DNA of 64,000 nt from Rheinheimera sp. MM224 (GTDB lineage: Bacteria; Pseudomonadota; Gammaproteobacteria; Enterobacterales; Alteromonadaceae), in the NCBI RefSeq assembly GCF_947090785.1, contig NZ_OX352320.1, forward strand, positions 2,841,001 through 2,905,000, in the 5' to 3' direction. Under the pieces are notes generated by a model. It was not told the origin of the DNA, ran no database searches, and worked only from the letters and a program-made list of their open reading frames with translations. Made by a program: the position numbers and the translations under genes. The number at the start of each line of letters is the position of its first letter. Position 1 is the stretch's first letter. Shown here one piece after another: positions 27,956-36,717 of the stretch.

Positions 27956-28741
27956 GTGGGCCACACCCCGGTTGTCGAATTTTTGCAGGTACAGTTGCAG
28001 ATCAATCAGCAGCAGATTTTAACTGGGCTGAATTTTGCCATTGAGCCAGGCCAGTTTGTGGCTTTGCTTGGCCCGAATGGTGCCGGAAAAACCAGCTTAT
28101 TACGACTGCTGCAAAAAGAATATCAGCCAAGCTCCGGTCAAATTAAATTGCAAGGCCACCCCCTTTCCAGCTTTAGCCAGTCTGAACTTGCTGCCAAGGT
28201 CGCTTTAGTCAGTCAGTTATCCGGTCCCTTATTTGATTTAACAGTAGCCGATGTGGCGCTGATGGGGCTAATTCCTCATAAAGCTTTATGGCAAACCAAT
28301 ACAGAGCAGGACCTGCAGCAACTCAAGCTAAGTCTGGAATTGGTAGGTTTAGCGAATAAAGAACGTCATTCTTTTGCCCATTTATCCGGCGGTGAACAAC
28401 AACGGGTGTTATTGGCCCGTGCCGTGATGCAAAAACCTTTGTTGTTATTGCTCGATGAGCCGACCAACCATCTGGATTTGTATTACCAGCATCAGGTGCT
28501 ACGCATTGCCAAAGCGCTGAATATTACGGTGATCGCCAGTATTCATGATTTAAATCTGGCGTCACGTTACTGCGACCGCTTATTGCTGCTTAATCAAGGC
28601 CAATTGGTCGCAGACGGCACTGCAGAACAAGTGCTGACGCAGGAGTTGCTTACAGAAGTGTTCCGTATTCCTTGTTTAATAGATCAAAACCCTTTTGGCG
28701 ATTGTCCCCGCGTCAGTTTTGGCTACAAGGACGAAGTATGA
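27956..28741 (+). CDS. btuD: Vitamin B12 ABC transporter ATPase
   Basis: A 261-residue ABC ATPase that energises corrinoid import across the inner membrane with BtuC and BtuF. Walker A GPNGAGKT is at 39-46, the Q-loop near 86, the signature LSGGEQQR at 143-150, Walker B LLLLDEP at 163-169, and the H-loop His follows in SIHDLNLA. It is of the FecE/BtuD subfamily and normal in length. GTG start with TGGAG upstream. It is the first gene after the cobalamin riboswitch, and its stop overlaps the btuC start (ATGA). The location settles the cobalamin role over a siderophore role. Confidence 0.93.
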   Translation: MGHTPVVEFLQVQLQINQQQILTGLNFAIEPGQFVALLGPNGAGKTSLLRLLQKEYQPSSGQIKLQGHPLSSFSQSELAAKVALVSQLSGPLFDLTVADVALMGLIPHKALWQTNTEQDLQQLKLSLELVGLANKERHSFAHLSGGEQQRVLLARAVMQKPLLLLLDEPTNHLDLYYQHQVLRIAKALNITVIASIHDLNLASRYCDRLLLLNQGQLVADGTAEQVLTQELLTEVFRIPCLIDQNPFGDCPRVSFGYKDEV

Positions 28742-29736
28742 GTAAGGTGTTATTAGCAGCTTTGCCTGTGCCACTGCGTCTTTTACTAGCTATGGTATTG
28801 CTGGTAACGGTATGCCTGTTGGCATTAAGCACCGGATCAGTACCTATCCCGGTTGCCGGATTATTTGGCCTGGCACCACTGGATGAAATGCAGTCGACTG
28901 TGCTGTGGCAACTGCGGTTTCCACGTTTATTATTGTCTTTACTGGCAGGTTCAGGTTTAGCCCTTTGTGGTGCTTTATTACAAAACGCCAGCCGCAATCC
29001 TCTGGCCGATCCTTATTTATTTGGCATAGTTTCAGGCGCCGCTTTAGGTGCAACCATAGCCACTATAGTAGTTCCGCAGTGGCAACTGCTCACGCCGCTA
29101 TTCGCCTTTTTTGGTGCTTTGCTGGCTGTGTTTCTGGTGCTGATTATTGGTGCCAGCAGTCGCTGGCAGAGGCTGGAAAGCCTGTTGCTTTGTGGCGTAG
29201 CCGTCAGCTTTATGCTCAGTGCTATCACCACGACCTTATTGTATTTATCTGAACCTTTTGCCGCCAACCGCGTGATGTTCTGGCTGATGGGCAGTTTAAG
29301 TCAGGCCAGCCTGACTCATGTCGCTTTGATAAGCCCGCTGGTGTTTATCACTTTGCTGTTGGGTTTACTGTATCGCCGCCAGTTAGATGCTTTGGTATTA
29401 AGTGATGAAAGTGCCCGTAGTTTAGGCGTTAATGTACAACCTTTGCGTTTAGTTATTTTGCTGCTTTGTGCTGCGGTCAGCGCTGCTATTGTCGCCTGTT
29501 GTGGCGGCATTGCTTTTGTGGGCCTGATGATCCCCCATCTGGTGCGCTCCTTATTTGGTTTATCCAGCGTGGCCTTGTTGCTGGGGTCTGTCTGGCTGGG
29601 CGCTGTGTTTTTAGCTGGGGTGGATACCTTATCCCGCAGCGTATTGCCAGACCAGGAATTACCTATAGGGGTAGTCACTTCAGCCATAGGCAGCCTGTTC
29701 TTTTTATCCATGTTATTTAAATACCGTCGCGGTTAA
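28738..29736 (+). CDS. btuC: Vitamin B12 ABC transporter permease
   Basis: A 332-residue FecCD/BtuC-family permease with about ten membrane helices. The start is the ATG at 28738, overlapping the btuD stop; a longer in-frame extension from 28672 lies wholly inside btuD and is rejected. Family phrases: LRFPRLLLSLLAGSGLALCGALLQNASRNPLADPYLFGI near 60-95 and the coupling-helix region SDESARSLGVNVQPLRL, followed by CCGGIAFVGLMIPHLVRSLFG. It works with BtuD and BtuF. The stop adjoins the cobT leader with almost no gap. Confidence 0.93.
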   Translation: MSKVLLAALPVPLRLLLAMVLLVTVCLLALSTGSVPIPVAGLFGLAPLDEMQSTVLWQLRFPRLLLSLLAGSGLALCGALLQNASRNPLADPYLFGIVSGAALGATIATIVVPQWQLLTPLFAFFGALLAVFLVLIIGASSRWQRLESLLLCGVAVSFMLSAITTTLLYLSEPFAANRVMFWLMGSLSQASLTHVALISPLVFITLLLGLLYRRQLDALVLSDESARSLGVNVQPLRLVILLLCAAVSAAIVACCGGIAFVGLMIPHLVRSLFGLSSVALLLGSVWLGAVFLAGVDTLSRSVLPDQELPIGVVTSAIGSLFFLSMLFKYRRG

Positions 29737-29763
29737 ATGCTGATGAAAACGGAGTCGCTTGTT

Positions 29764-30825
29764 ATGTTATTTGAAATACCTGCTTTAGATAAAACTGCGA
29801 CGCCAGCCATACAGCAGCGTATTAATTTAAAAACTAAACCAGCTGGTGCTTTGGGAGTACTGGAGACGCTGGCGTTGCAACTGGCGCTGATCCAGAACCC
29901 AGGTAAAAACCAAGGCCCTTTATCACTAAATAAACCAGTGCTACTGATTTTTGCCGCAGATCATGGCATCAATAGCCATGGCGTCAGCATAGCGCCAAGC
30001 GCAGTGACCCAGCAGATGGTATTGAATTTTTTAGCGGGCGGTGCTGCTGCCAACTGCTTCTGCCGTGCCAATGACATTGAGCTTTTTGTGGTCGATGCCG
30101 GCATGCTTCTGCCACTGCCGGATGCAGCTGGCTTAATTCAACAATCTTTAGGATGTGGCACCGCAGATTTCAGCCAGGGCCCTGCCATGAGCACGGCACA
30201 GGTCGAAGCAGGTCTGGCTTTGGGTCGTCATGCCGCACGCCAACATATTTTTGCAGGCTGTGATTTACTGCTGTTGGGAGAAATGGGCATAGCCAATACC
30301 AGCAGTGCTGCAGCTTTACTCGCAGCTGCGACTGATTTGCCAATTGAAACTTGTGTTGGTCGTGGTACTGGCATTAGCGATGCTCAATTTGAATTAAAAC
30401 TGTCGTTGATTCAGCAGGCTTTACAGCGGCCTTATGCGAAAGATCCGCTGTCCATCCTGGCTGAATTTGGTGGCTTTGAAATAGTCCAGCTATGCGGCGC
30501 AATCTTAGCTGCAGTGGCTTTGCAAAAACCTGTACTAATAGACGGCTTTATTGTCTCAGTGGCGGCTTTATTGGCCTGTCAGATAGCCCCGAATTGCCGT
30601 GACTACTTAATTTTTGCGCATCAGGGTGCTGAAGCTGGTCATAAGGCGGTGTTAAAGGCTTTGGATGCCACTGTGTTATTGGATTTAGGTTTACGTTTAG
30701 GCGAAGGCACAGGTGCAGCTTTGGCTGTACCACTGCTCAAAGCCGCCGTTAGTTTTTATAACGATATGGCAAGTTTTGCTGATGCTGGCGTAACTCAAGT
30801 AGTGGAAGCCGGAGCACCACAGTGA
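29764..30825 (+). CDS. cobT: Nicotinate-nucleotide:dimethylbenzimidazole phosphoribosyltransferase
   Basis: This enzyme transfers phosphoribose from nicotinate mononucleotide to the lower-ligand base, producing alpha-ribazole phosphate for cobalamin nucleotide-loop assembly. The preferred start is the ATG at 29764 (CGGAG 9 bases upstream), giving 353 residues, the usual family length; an upstream ATG at 29737 lies directly on the btuC stop. Conserved features: KTKPAGALGVLE, FAADHGINSHGVSIAPSAVTQQMV, GEMGIANTSSAAAL, CVGRGTGI and the terminal RLGEGTGAAL, which holds the catalytic Glu. It overlaps the cobS start by 4 bases. Confidence 0.95.
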   Translation: MLFEIPALDKTATPAIQQRINLKTKPAGALGVLETLALQLALIQNPGKNQGPLSLNKPVLLIFAADHGINSHGVSIAPSAVTQQMVLNFLAGGAAANCFCRANDIELFVVDAGMLLPLPDAAGLIQQSLGCGTADFSQGPAMSTAQVEAGLALGRHAARQHIFAGCDLLLLGEMGIANTSSAAALLAAATDLPIETCVGRGTGISDAQFELKLSLIQQALQRPYAKDPLSILAEFGGFEIVQLCGAILAAVALQKPVLIDGFIVSVAALLACQIAPNCRDYLIFAHQGAEAGHKAVLKALDATVLLDLGLRLGEGTGAALAVPLLKAAVSFYNDMASFADAGVTQVVEAGAPQ

Positions 30826-31604
30826 CAGACGCTCTGCCGAAATGGCCACTTAAACAATGGCAACTGTTTTGTCTGGCTTTGTCATTTTTCAGCCGTATTC
30901 CTGTGCCTGCATCGACCCCCTACAGTCCGGAACTGTTGAATCAAAGCAGCCGTTATTTAAGTCTGGTGGGCTTGTTATTGGGTGCCCTGCAAGCTTTGGT
31001 GCTGCTTGCCGCGGCTCAACTACTGCCCTTTTCCATCGCTGTGTTGTTAGCTTTAATGGCTGGCCTGGTACTAACCGGTGCTTTTCATGAAGATGGTCTG
31101 GCCGATACCGCTGACGGTTTAGGTGGCGGTTTAAGCCTTGAGCGCAAGCTGGAGATTATGAAAGACAGCAGAGTTGGCACTTATGGTCTGGTTGCGCTGT
31201 TATCGGTTTTTTTGATCAAGTGGCAAAGCCTGCAAGCCTTAGAGGCACAAGCTATTTGGGCTTTCGTACTGGTGGCTGGATTGTCGCGCGCTACTGCACT
31301 CAGCCTGACTTTTGTCTTGCCTTATCAGCAGTTGGATTCGTTGAGTAAAACCAAACCTATAGCCACCTCACTACAAAAACGGGCATTGCTGTGGATCTGG
31401 CTTTTTGTATTACCGCTTTTGTATTTTGTCCCTGTGCCTTTAGCTTTGTGCCTTCTTGCCACTCTGGCCTTAAGTTTTACCCTGCTGTTTTTTTATTACC
31501 GCAGTCAGCTACAAGGGTACACAGGCGATTTATTGGGCGCAGCGCAGCAAGTCACTGAACTGGGGTTATATCTGGTGTGGTTGATCTGGTGGAGACAGCA
31601 GTAA
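30822..31604 (+). CDS. cobS: Cobalamin synthase (adenosylcobinamide-GDP ribazoletransferase)
   Basis: A 260-residue inner-membrane enzyme that joins adenosylcobinamide-GDP and alpha-ribazole(-phosphate), the last step of nucleotide-loop assembly. It has about six hydrophobic segments and the family metal-binding signature AFHEDGLADTADGLGGG near residues 86-102, followed by KLEIMKDSRVGTYG. The N-terminal LALSFFSRIPVP is typical. It starts at a GTG within the cobT stop (4-base overlap) and its stop overlaps the cobU ATG by one base, signs of translational coupling. Length is normal. Confidence 0.95.
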   Translation: MTDALPKWPLKQWQLFCLALSFFSRIPVPASTPYSPELLNQSSRYLSLVGLLLGALQALVLLAAAQLLPFSIAVLLALMAGLVLTGAFHEDGLADTADGLGGGLSLERKLEIMKDSRVGTYGLVALLSVFLIKWQSLQALEAQAIWAFVLVAGLSRATALSLTFVLPYQQLDSLSKTKPIATSLQKRALLWIWLFVLPLLYFVPVPLALCLLATLALSFTLLFFYYRSQLQGYTGDLLGAAQQVTELGLYLVWLIWWRQQ

Positions 31605-32134
31605 TGAATAAAACTCTGATTTTAGGTGGCGCCCGTAGTGGCAAATCCAGTCTGGCAGAAACTCTCGCCAAAACATCAGAGCAGGTCACTTACATAGCCA
31701 CAGCCACTGCTTTTGATACCGAAATGACAAAACGGATAACACTGCACCAGCAGCAAAGACCCAAAGACTGGCGTTTAATCGAATGCCCATTATTGCTCTG
31801 TGAAGCCTTAACGCAGCTCTCTGGTTCAGGTCAGACCCTATTAGTCGACTGCTTAACTTTGTGGCTGAATAATCAGCTGTATCACTATCCAGAGCAGGAT
31901 TTTGCCTTAGCGCGCCAAAGGTTAGCTGACGCTGTTTGTCAGTTTGAGGGAAAACTTATACTGGTCAGTAATGAGGTTGGTATGGGGCTGGTACCTATGG
32001 GCGAACTGAATCGTGTGTTTGTCGACCAACAAGGCTGGCTGAACCAACAACTGGCCAGGGTTTGCGATGAGGTGATTTTTGTTGCAGCCGGCTTACCGCT
32101 TTATTTAAAGCGAGGCATTGATGCAACAGATTGA
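31604..32134 (+). CDS. cobU: Adenosylcobinamide kinase / GMP transferase
   Basis: A 176-residue bifunctional enzyme that phosphorylates adenosylcobinamide and then attaches GMP. The P-loop GGARSGKS is at residues 6-13. The histidine that becomes guanylylated lies in LHQQQRPKDWRLIE, and LLVDCLTLWLNNQL and VSNEVGMGLVP are further CobU/CobP motifs. The start is the ATG at 31604, overlapping the cobS stop by one base; a longer frame from 31577 lies inside cobS. It overlaps the cobC start by 14 bases. Confidence 0.95.
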   Translation: MNKTLILGGARSGKSSLAETLAKTSEQVTYIATATAFDTEMTKRITLHQQQRPKDWRLIECPLLLCEALTQLSGSGQTLLVDCLTLWLNNQLYHYPEQDFALARQRLADAVCQFEGKLILVSNEVGMGLVPMGELNRVFVDQQGWLNQQLARVCDEVIFVAAGLPLYLKRGIDATD

Positions 32135-32735
32135 TTTAGTGCGCCATGGCCCTGTGGCTGGCCCTGCTGCATTATACGGCTGGACTGATGTGATGTTACA
32201 GCAATCATCCCCGGCCTGTCTGTCGTGGCTGTCTACCCAGTCTTATCAGCATGTACTGACATCACCTTTACAACGTTGCCGCCAAAGTGCAGAAACACAG
32301 GCACAACGCCTGCAACTGGAGCTTGTGATAGAGCCGGATTTAAAAGAAATGAATTTTGGCCTGTGGGATGGTGTGCCTTTTGACGAGCAAAGCCGCTGCT
32401 GGCCAGAGCAACAACAATTCTGGCAACAGCCTTTTGCGATCACGCCACCTGAAGGCGAATCTTTAACTGATTTTCAACAACGGGTTTTACACGCTTTTGA
32501 ATTACACAGCAGCTCCCAATACGAGCAGCAATACGAGCAGCAGCACCAGCAGGCTTTATGGTTAGTGCATGGCGGTGTGATCCGTCTGCTGCTGGCGTCC
32601 TTATTAAACATCGACTTACAACAAAGCAGCTGGCTGCAGCAGATGTCCATTGCCTATGGCAGCGTCAGCCGGATCAGCCGTTATAACAAACAAAGCCCAT
32701 GGCAAATCCACTGCATTGGCAGCGCTGGTTTTTAA
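32121..32735 (+). CDS. cobC: Histidine phosphatase family protein, probable alpha-ribazole phosphatase
   Basis: A 204-residue phosphoglycerate-mutase-like phosphatase. The catalytic motif is RHGPV (residues 9-13), with the second His in WLVHGGVIRLLL and the acidic NFGLWDGVPF stretch that matches CobC. It probably dephosphorylates alpha-ribazole-5-phosphate or adenosylcobalamin phosphate. The start is the ATG at 32121, with GAGG 5 bases upstream, within the end of cobU. A tandem 12-base repeat (aatacgagcagc, twice near 32519) gives a Gln/Glu-rich insertion (QYEQQYEQQHQQ) before the second catalytic His. Confidence 0.88.
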   Translation: MQQIDLVRHGPVAGPAALYGWTDVMLQQSSPACLSWLSTQSYQHVLTSPLQRCRQSAETQAQRLQLELVIEPDLKEMNFGLWDGVPFDEQSRCWPEQQQFWQQPFAITPPEGESLTDFQQRVLHAFELHSSSQYEQQYEQQHQQALWLVHGGVIRLLLASLLNIDLQQSSWLQQMSIAYGSVSRISRYNKQSPWQIHCIGSAGF

Positions 32736-32756
32736 ATTTTTCCCAAGAGAACTCAA

Positions 32757-33368
32757 ATGACTGAACAAAAAACAGATGTAAAACAGCAAAACCATAAAAA
32801 ACGTCAACAAAAGCTTAAAGAGCAAGTTGATAGCCGTATTGCCGCCGCCAGCACTGACAAAGCTTTATTGTTGGTGATCACTGGCAATGGCAAAGGTAAA
32901 TCCACAGCAGGTTTTGGTACTGTGGCCCGTGCTGTAGGTCACGGTTTAAAAGCTGCTGTGGTGCAGTTTATTAAAGGCACATGGGACTGCGGTGAGCGCA
33001 ATTTATTACAACAACATGGCGTTGAGTTTGCCGTGATGAACACAGGTTTTACCTGGGATACTCAGGACAGAGAGGCCGATATTGCCGCAGCAGAACTGGT
33101 ATGGGCTAAAGCCGAACAGTTTCTGCAGGACGACAGCATTCAACTGGTGCTGCTGGATGAACTGACTTATATGGTCAGTTACCACTACATAGATTTAGAC
33201 AGAGTTGTGAATGCACTCAATAACAGACCCTCCACCCAACATGTGGTGATCACAGGCCGTGCCGCTCATCGGACTTTAATTGAGATGGCCGACACTGTCA
33301 GCGAAGTACAGTCGATCAAACATGCATTCGACTCCGGGATACAAGTGCAAAAAGGAGTAGATTGGTAA
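32757..33368 (+). CDS. cobO: Cob(I)yrinic acid a,c-diamide adenosyltransferase
   Basis: A 203-residue CobA/CobO/BtuR-type ATP:corrinoid adenosyltransferase that attaches the 5'-deoxyadenosyl group to the cobalt. The P-loop ITGNGKGKSTAGFG is near 42-54, with VVQFIKGTWDCGERNLL and LVLLDELTYMVSYHYID as further family motifs. The N-terminal ~35 residues are basic and Gln-rich, as in BtuR. It is the only adenosyltransferase seen here. The gene is 21 bases after cobC, and its stop overlaps the btuF start (TAATG). Confidence 0.94.
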   Translation: MTEQKTDVKQQNHKKRQQKLKEQVDSRIAAASTDKALLLVITGNGKGKSTAGFGTVARAVGHGLKAAVVQFIKGTWDCGERNLLQQHGVEFAVMNTGFTWDTQDREADIAAAELVWAKAEQFLQDDSIQLVLLDELTYMVSYHYIDLDRVVNALNNRPSTQHVVITGRAAHRTLIEMADTVSEVQSIKHAFDSGIQVQKGVDW

Positions 33369-34228
33369 TGTATGTGCTACGTATTGCCTGTGTGCTCCGT
33401 ATTGTACTGTGCTGCTGCGCATTATTTGCAGTCAAAGTACAAGCCGAACCAGCTCAGCGTATTGTTGCGCTTTCTCCTCATTTGGTCGAGCAGCTGTATA
33501 GCATTGGTGTAGGCGACAAAATTGTCGGCACTACAGACCACGCGGATTATCCAGGTGCTGCGAAAAACATTCCTCGGGTGGGCAACTACGCTCAATTGCA
33601 GGTCGAAAAAATTCTGGCGTTAAAACCGGATCTGGTTTTGGCCTGGACAGACGGCAACCCGCCTGCAGATGTAAATAAGCTGCGCCAGTTTGGCCTGCAT
33701 GTAGTGGATTCTAACCCGCTGCAACTGACTGATATTGCCAAAGAATTGCGTATCTTAGGCCAGCTGACTGGCGCTGTGGATGCAGCAGAACAGCAAGCCC
33801 TGTTGATGGAACAAGGCCTGGCCGAGCTACGCCAGACCTACAGTACTAAAGAGAAAGTCGTCGTATTTTATGAGCTGTGGCAACAACCCCTTTCCACAGT
33901 GGCACAAAAAGCCTGGCCACAGCAGCAACTGGAGCTTTGTGGGGCCTCAAACCCTTTTGCCACTGCCATAGGAGATTACCCACAGGTCAGTTTGGAGCAT
34001 GTAGTCGCAAGCCAGCCTCAACTGATTATTCAGCCAGTGTCGGTGAATGAACCACGAGCTTTACTGGACTGGAGCCGATGGGCAGCTATTCCAGCCGTTA
34101 AATATCAACAGTTTAGCCAACCCGACTCCGACCTTGTACACCGCACCACCAGCAGAATGCTGCAAGGCGTACGGCAACTTTGCGCCGACATCGACAAAAC
34201 GCGGCAATTTTTTGCCAAAAAGTCCTAA
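33368..34228 (+). CDS. btuF: Periplasmic cobalamin-binding protein
   Basis: A 286-residue class-III binding protein that delivers corrinoids to BtuCD. The signal peptide spans residues 1-25 (ending VQA) and contains an imperfect repeat (VLRIACVLRIVL). The mature protein has RIVALSPHLVEQLYSIGVGDKIVGTTDHADYP, VEKILALKPDLVLAW and a long connecting helix, all typical of BtuF. The ATG at 33368 overlaps the cobO stop; a TTG at 33362 sits closer to the AAGGAG, so the start is not certain. It is the last gene of the riboswitch-controlled cluster. Confidence 0.92.
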   Translation: MYVLRIACVLRIVLCCCALFAVKVQAEPAQRIVALSPHLVEQLYSIGVGDKIVGTTDHADYPGAAKNIPRVGNYAQLQVEKILALKPDLVLAWTDGNPPADVNKLRQFGLHVVDSNPLQLTDIAKELRILGQLTGAVDAAEQQALLMEQGLAELRQTYSTKEKVVVFYELWQQPLSTVAQKAWPQQQLELCGASNPFATAIGDYPQVSLEHVVASQPQLIIQPVSVNEPRALLDWSRWAAIPAVKYQQFSQPDSDLVHRTTSRMLQGVRQLCADIDKTRQFFAKKS

Positions 34229-34305
34229 AGTTATTAAAAGCACTGCCGATAGCCTGATTAGTCAGAACTATACTGAACCTCACAAAGGCCCAAAGGGAGT
34301 GTGTT

Positions 34306-34959
34306 ATGTCATCTGTTAATGGAGTCGGCTCGTCCAATGCTTCAGCCCAGGCGCAAGCCAACAAAACGACTGAAACAAGCGAAACGACTGAAGAAAAGAA
34401 GCTTTCCGGCTACGCATCCTCTCAGCTGAACAAGCAAAAGCTGAACGCCACTATTATGGAAAACCAGCTGAAACTGAGTACAGGTGATGACGATAACTCC
34501 ATGAGATTATTGTATAAAACTGCGCTTGAAGGCATTAACAGTGAGCTGGAAGCTGAGTTTGGCCCTAACGCGGCTGAAAAAATTAAAAACAGCGGTGTAG
34601 ACACATCACCACAAGCCACTGCCGATCGTATTGTTGGTTTTGCCACAGCTTTCTATCAAAAGTTTTCTGAACAAAACCCGGATATGCCAGAAGAAGAACG
34701 CCTGGATAAATTCCTGTCCCTGGTTGGCGGTGGCGTAGATAAAGGTTTTGAAGATGCCCGCGGTATTCTGGATGGTTTGGGTGTGCTGGAAGGTAAAGTT
34801 TCAGACGATATAGACAGCACCTACTCCTTAATTCAGGAAGGCTTCGCTAAATTCCGTGAAATGATTTTAAACCCGGATAAAACCGTCGAAGATCAGGATA
34901 TTACTGAATCAGTTGCCGCCAATACCGGCAGCGAACTGCGGTTTTCGGTGAAAGTGTAA
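34306..34959 (+). CDS. DUF5610-domain protein
   Basis: A 217-residue soluble protein without a signal peptide. Residues 1-35 are low-complexity Ser/Ala/Thr (TTETSETTEEKK), then a helical domain follows with LYKTALEGINSELEAEFGPNAAEKI, TSPQATADRIVGFATAFYQKFSEQNP and DKGFEDARGILDGLGVLEGKV. This is the DUF5610 pattern in marine gammaproteobacteria. Function is unknown. AGGGAG precedes the ATG. Its own gap before it and two tandem terminators after it mark it as a single-gene unit, not part of the B12 operon. Confidence 0.85.
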   Translation: MSSVNGVGSSNASAQAQANKTTETSETTEEKKLSGYASSQLNKQKLNATIMENQLKLSTGDDDNSMRLLYKTALEGINSELEAEFGPNAAEKIKNSGVDTSPQATADRIVGFATAFYQKFSEQNPDMPEEERLDKFLSLVGGGVDKGFEDARGILDGLGVLEGKVSDDIDSTYSLIQEGFAKFREMILNPDKTVEDQDITESVAANTGSELRFSVKV

Positions 34960-34991
34960 GTGAATTCTGCTGTTGTTATGACTCCTGACGT

Positions 34992-35028
34992 GCTGGTTTC
35001 ATTTAAGCCTTGAAACCAGCTGTTTTTT
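34992..35028 (+). terminator. First of two tandem terminators after the DUF5610 gene
   Basis: A perfect 10-bp stem (gctggtttca / tgaaaccagc) with a 9-base loop, followed by tgtttttt. Confidence 0.88.
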
Positions 35029-35029
35029 A

Positions 35030-35064
35030 AACTGGCCTTACCTTTTTAAGGCCAGTTCTTTTGT
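35030..35064 (+). terminator. Second tandem terminator after the DUF5610 gene
   Basis: A perfect 11-bp stem (aactggcctta / taaggccagtt) with a cctttt loop, followed by ctttt. Also plausible on the - strand for the convergent lipoprotein gene, where the tail is AAACAGC and so weaker. Confidence 0.8.
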
Positions 35065-35091
35065 TCTGCAAGCCCGGCCCAAGCGAATCAT

Positions 35092-35991
35092 TTACTGACT
35101 GCTAAAACCTGTTTTAATTAACAGCGCAGGGCTTTGTTTAGTGCCCTCTTCACTGAGCCAAATCTGTTTGTCCTGATCAATACAAAGGCCCTCGACCTGA
35201 CCTGTGGTAGGTAGCGCTTTGGTTTCCAGTAAAAGCAGGTCTTTATCATAACGGGCGATTTGTGGCTGAAAACCAGCATTGCTTAAATAGGCCCAAATCG
35301 CTTTGCGTGGATCCGGGTAGCCCACCAGCCACCACTCTTGTTTGCTTTGCTCAAAAACCGCATCTGTGATCAGAAAGCCTGGATTAGCAAAAGGTATAGC
35401 GTTGCCAAGCTGTTGCTGTTTTAACTTAGGATCCAGCTTATAGCGTGTTGGTATCTGACTATTCCAGCTTTTACTGATCAGCCACAAAGCATCCTGATGG
35501 TACACCAGAGCCTCAAAATCAAGATCATGTTGATAAGGCTGGCGTTTTTCGTCTGGTGGCAGAATGATTTCCAGCCGCTCCGGGGTATAAGGTTGTTTTA
35601 AACCAGACCAATTCAGCGGCACTTTATAAATAAACAAAGCCTTTTTGTAACCCGCATTATTGCCGGTATCCGCCAGATACAAAAATTCACCATCAGAGCT
35701 AATGGCTTCCCAATCACTGTTTCTGAACGATAAGTGCAGTTGATGCTTAATATCGCCATTGCGGTCAAACCGATACAGCACTGGCTTGCCGCCTGAATCA
35801 TTGAAGCTGATAAAGTCTTGCTCAAGACAAAGTAAACCTGAGGTTTCCAGCAGTTGCGAAGGCAATGCAACCACAGATTGCCTCGCAGCTGGCACAGGCT
35901 GACTGACGCTGCACCCACTTAACAACAATAATATTGCTGCAACTCCTGACAACACACTATATCTGACTGGATGCTCCACACACACTCCCAT
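35092..35991 (-). CDS. Putative lipoprotein of unknown function, beta-propeller-like
   Basis: About 299 residues from an ATG at 35991; the longest frame reaches 36084, and no candidate has a good ribosome binding site. The N-terminus ends in a lipobox (LLLLSGC). The mature chain has repeated beta-strand phrases with DxG turns (FISFNDSGGKPVLYRFDRNG, DWEAISSDGEFLYLADTGNN, DFEALVYHQDALWLIS, QVEGLCIDQDKQIWLSEEG), resembling SdiA-regulated/esterase-like propellers. It is divergent from the FixJ-like regulator gene, so it might be a target or sensor accessory of that system (inference). Confidence 0.75.
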   Translation of the reverse strand: MGVCVEHPVRYSVLSGVAAILLLLSGCSVSQPVPAARQSVVALPSQLLETSGLLCLEQDFISFNDSGGKPVLYRFDRNGDIKHQLHLSFRNSDWEAISSDGEFLYLADTGNNAGYKKALFIYKVPLNWSGLKQPYTPERLEIILPPDEKRQPYQHDLDFEALVYHQDALWLISKSWNSQIPTRYKLDPKLKQQQLGNAIPFANPGFLITDAVFEQSKQEWWLVGYPDPRKAIWAYLSNAGFQPQIARYDKDLLLLETKALPTTGQVEGLCIDQDKQIWLSEEGTKQSPALLIKTGFSSQ

Positions 35992-36097
35992 TAGTGATCG
36001 ACAGGCTATTGAATTGCAGCATAAAACACTTGTCATTCCAGTGCTATAGTCGATAGTAATCAAACTACTTTGCATGAAAAACAAAAAGGACTGACAG

Positions 36098-36709
36098 GTG
36101 AGTAAAGAGTTGAAGGTCTATGTAGTGGACGATGACGAATCCTTGCGCTACGCACTTGAAGGCTTATTAAATTCAATGGGTTATCAAACGCAAAGTTTTG
36201 GTGATGTGGCTGAGTTTTTATTGCAGTACAAAGCTGGATCCAAAGGTTGCCTGATTTTAGATGTGCGCCTGCCAGGTTTAAGTGGTTTGAGCTTTCAGGC
36301 GAAATTACAGGATTATGGCATTCAACTGCCCGTGATCCTGATGACAGGCCATGGTGATATTCCTATGTCGGTTCGGGCTATGAAAGCCGGGGCCGTGGAT
36401 TTTTTAACCAAACCTTTTCGTGATCAGGACATGCTGGACGCTGTGGCTACGGCCATGGAACGTATTCATGATCAGCAACATGCAGAAAAAAGCAGCGAAG
36501 GCGTGCGCACTTGCTTTGAGAGTTTAACCAGCAGAGAGAAGCAGGTGATGACCTTGGTATGTCAGGGTAAGATGAATAAACAAATCGCCTGGGAGCTGCA
36601 ACTAAGTGAAGTTACTATCAAAATTCACCGTGGCTCTGCCATGCGCAAAATGCAGGCAAAAACTCTGGCAGATTTAGTCAAAATGGCTGAAGCCTTACAT
36701 TTAAGTTAG
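36098..36709 (+). CDS. FixJ/TodT-like response regulator (REC-LuxR HTH)
   Basis: A 203-residue regulator. The receiver domain has the acidic pair DDDE at 11-14, the phospho-acceptor Asp55 in LILDVRLPG, the switch Thr in LMTGHGD (83) and Lys105 in FLTKPF. Residues ~138-200 are a LuxR/GerE helix-turn-helix (LTSREKQVMTLVCQGKMNKQIAWELQLSEVTIKIHRG). It lies 8 bases before the sensor kinase gene, so the two are surely a pair. GTG start. The divergent lipoprotein gene shares a ~105-base intergenic region and may be a target. Confidence 0.93.
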   Translation: MSKELKVYVVDDDESLRYALEGLLNSMGYQTQSFGDVAEFLLQYKAGSKGCLILDVRLPGLSGLSFQAKLQDYGIQLPVILMTGHGDIPMSVRAMKAGAVDFLTKPFRDQDMLDAVATAMERIHDQQHAEKSSEGVRTCFESLTSREKQVMTLVCQGKMNKQIAWELQLSEVTIKIHRGSAMRKMQAKTLADLVKMAEALHLS

Positions 36710-36717
36710 GAGCGCTG

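Noticed and set aside
28672..28737. N-terminal extension of btuC inside btuD
   Set aside because: The 22 extra residues lie within btuD and have no ribosome binding site; the ATG overlapping the btuD stop fits better.
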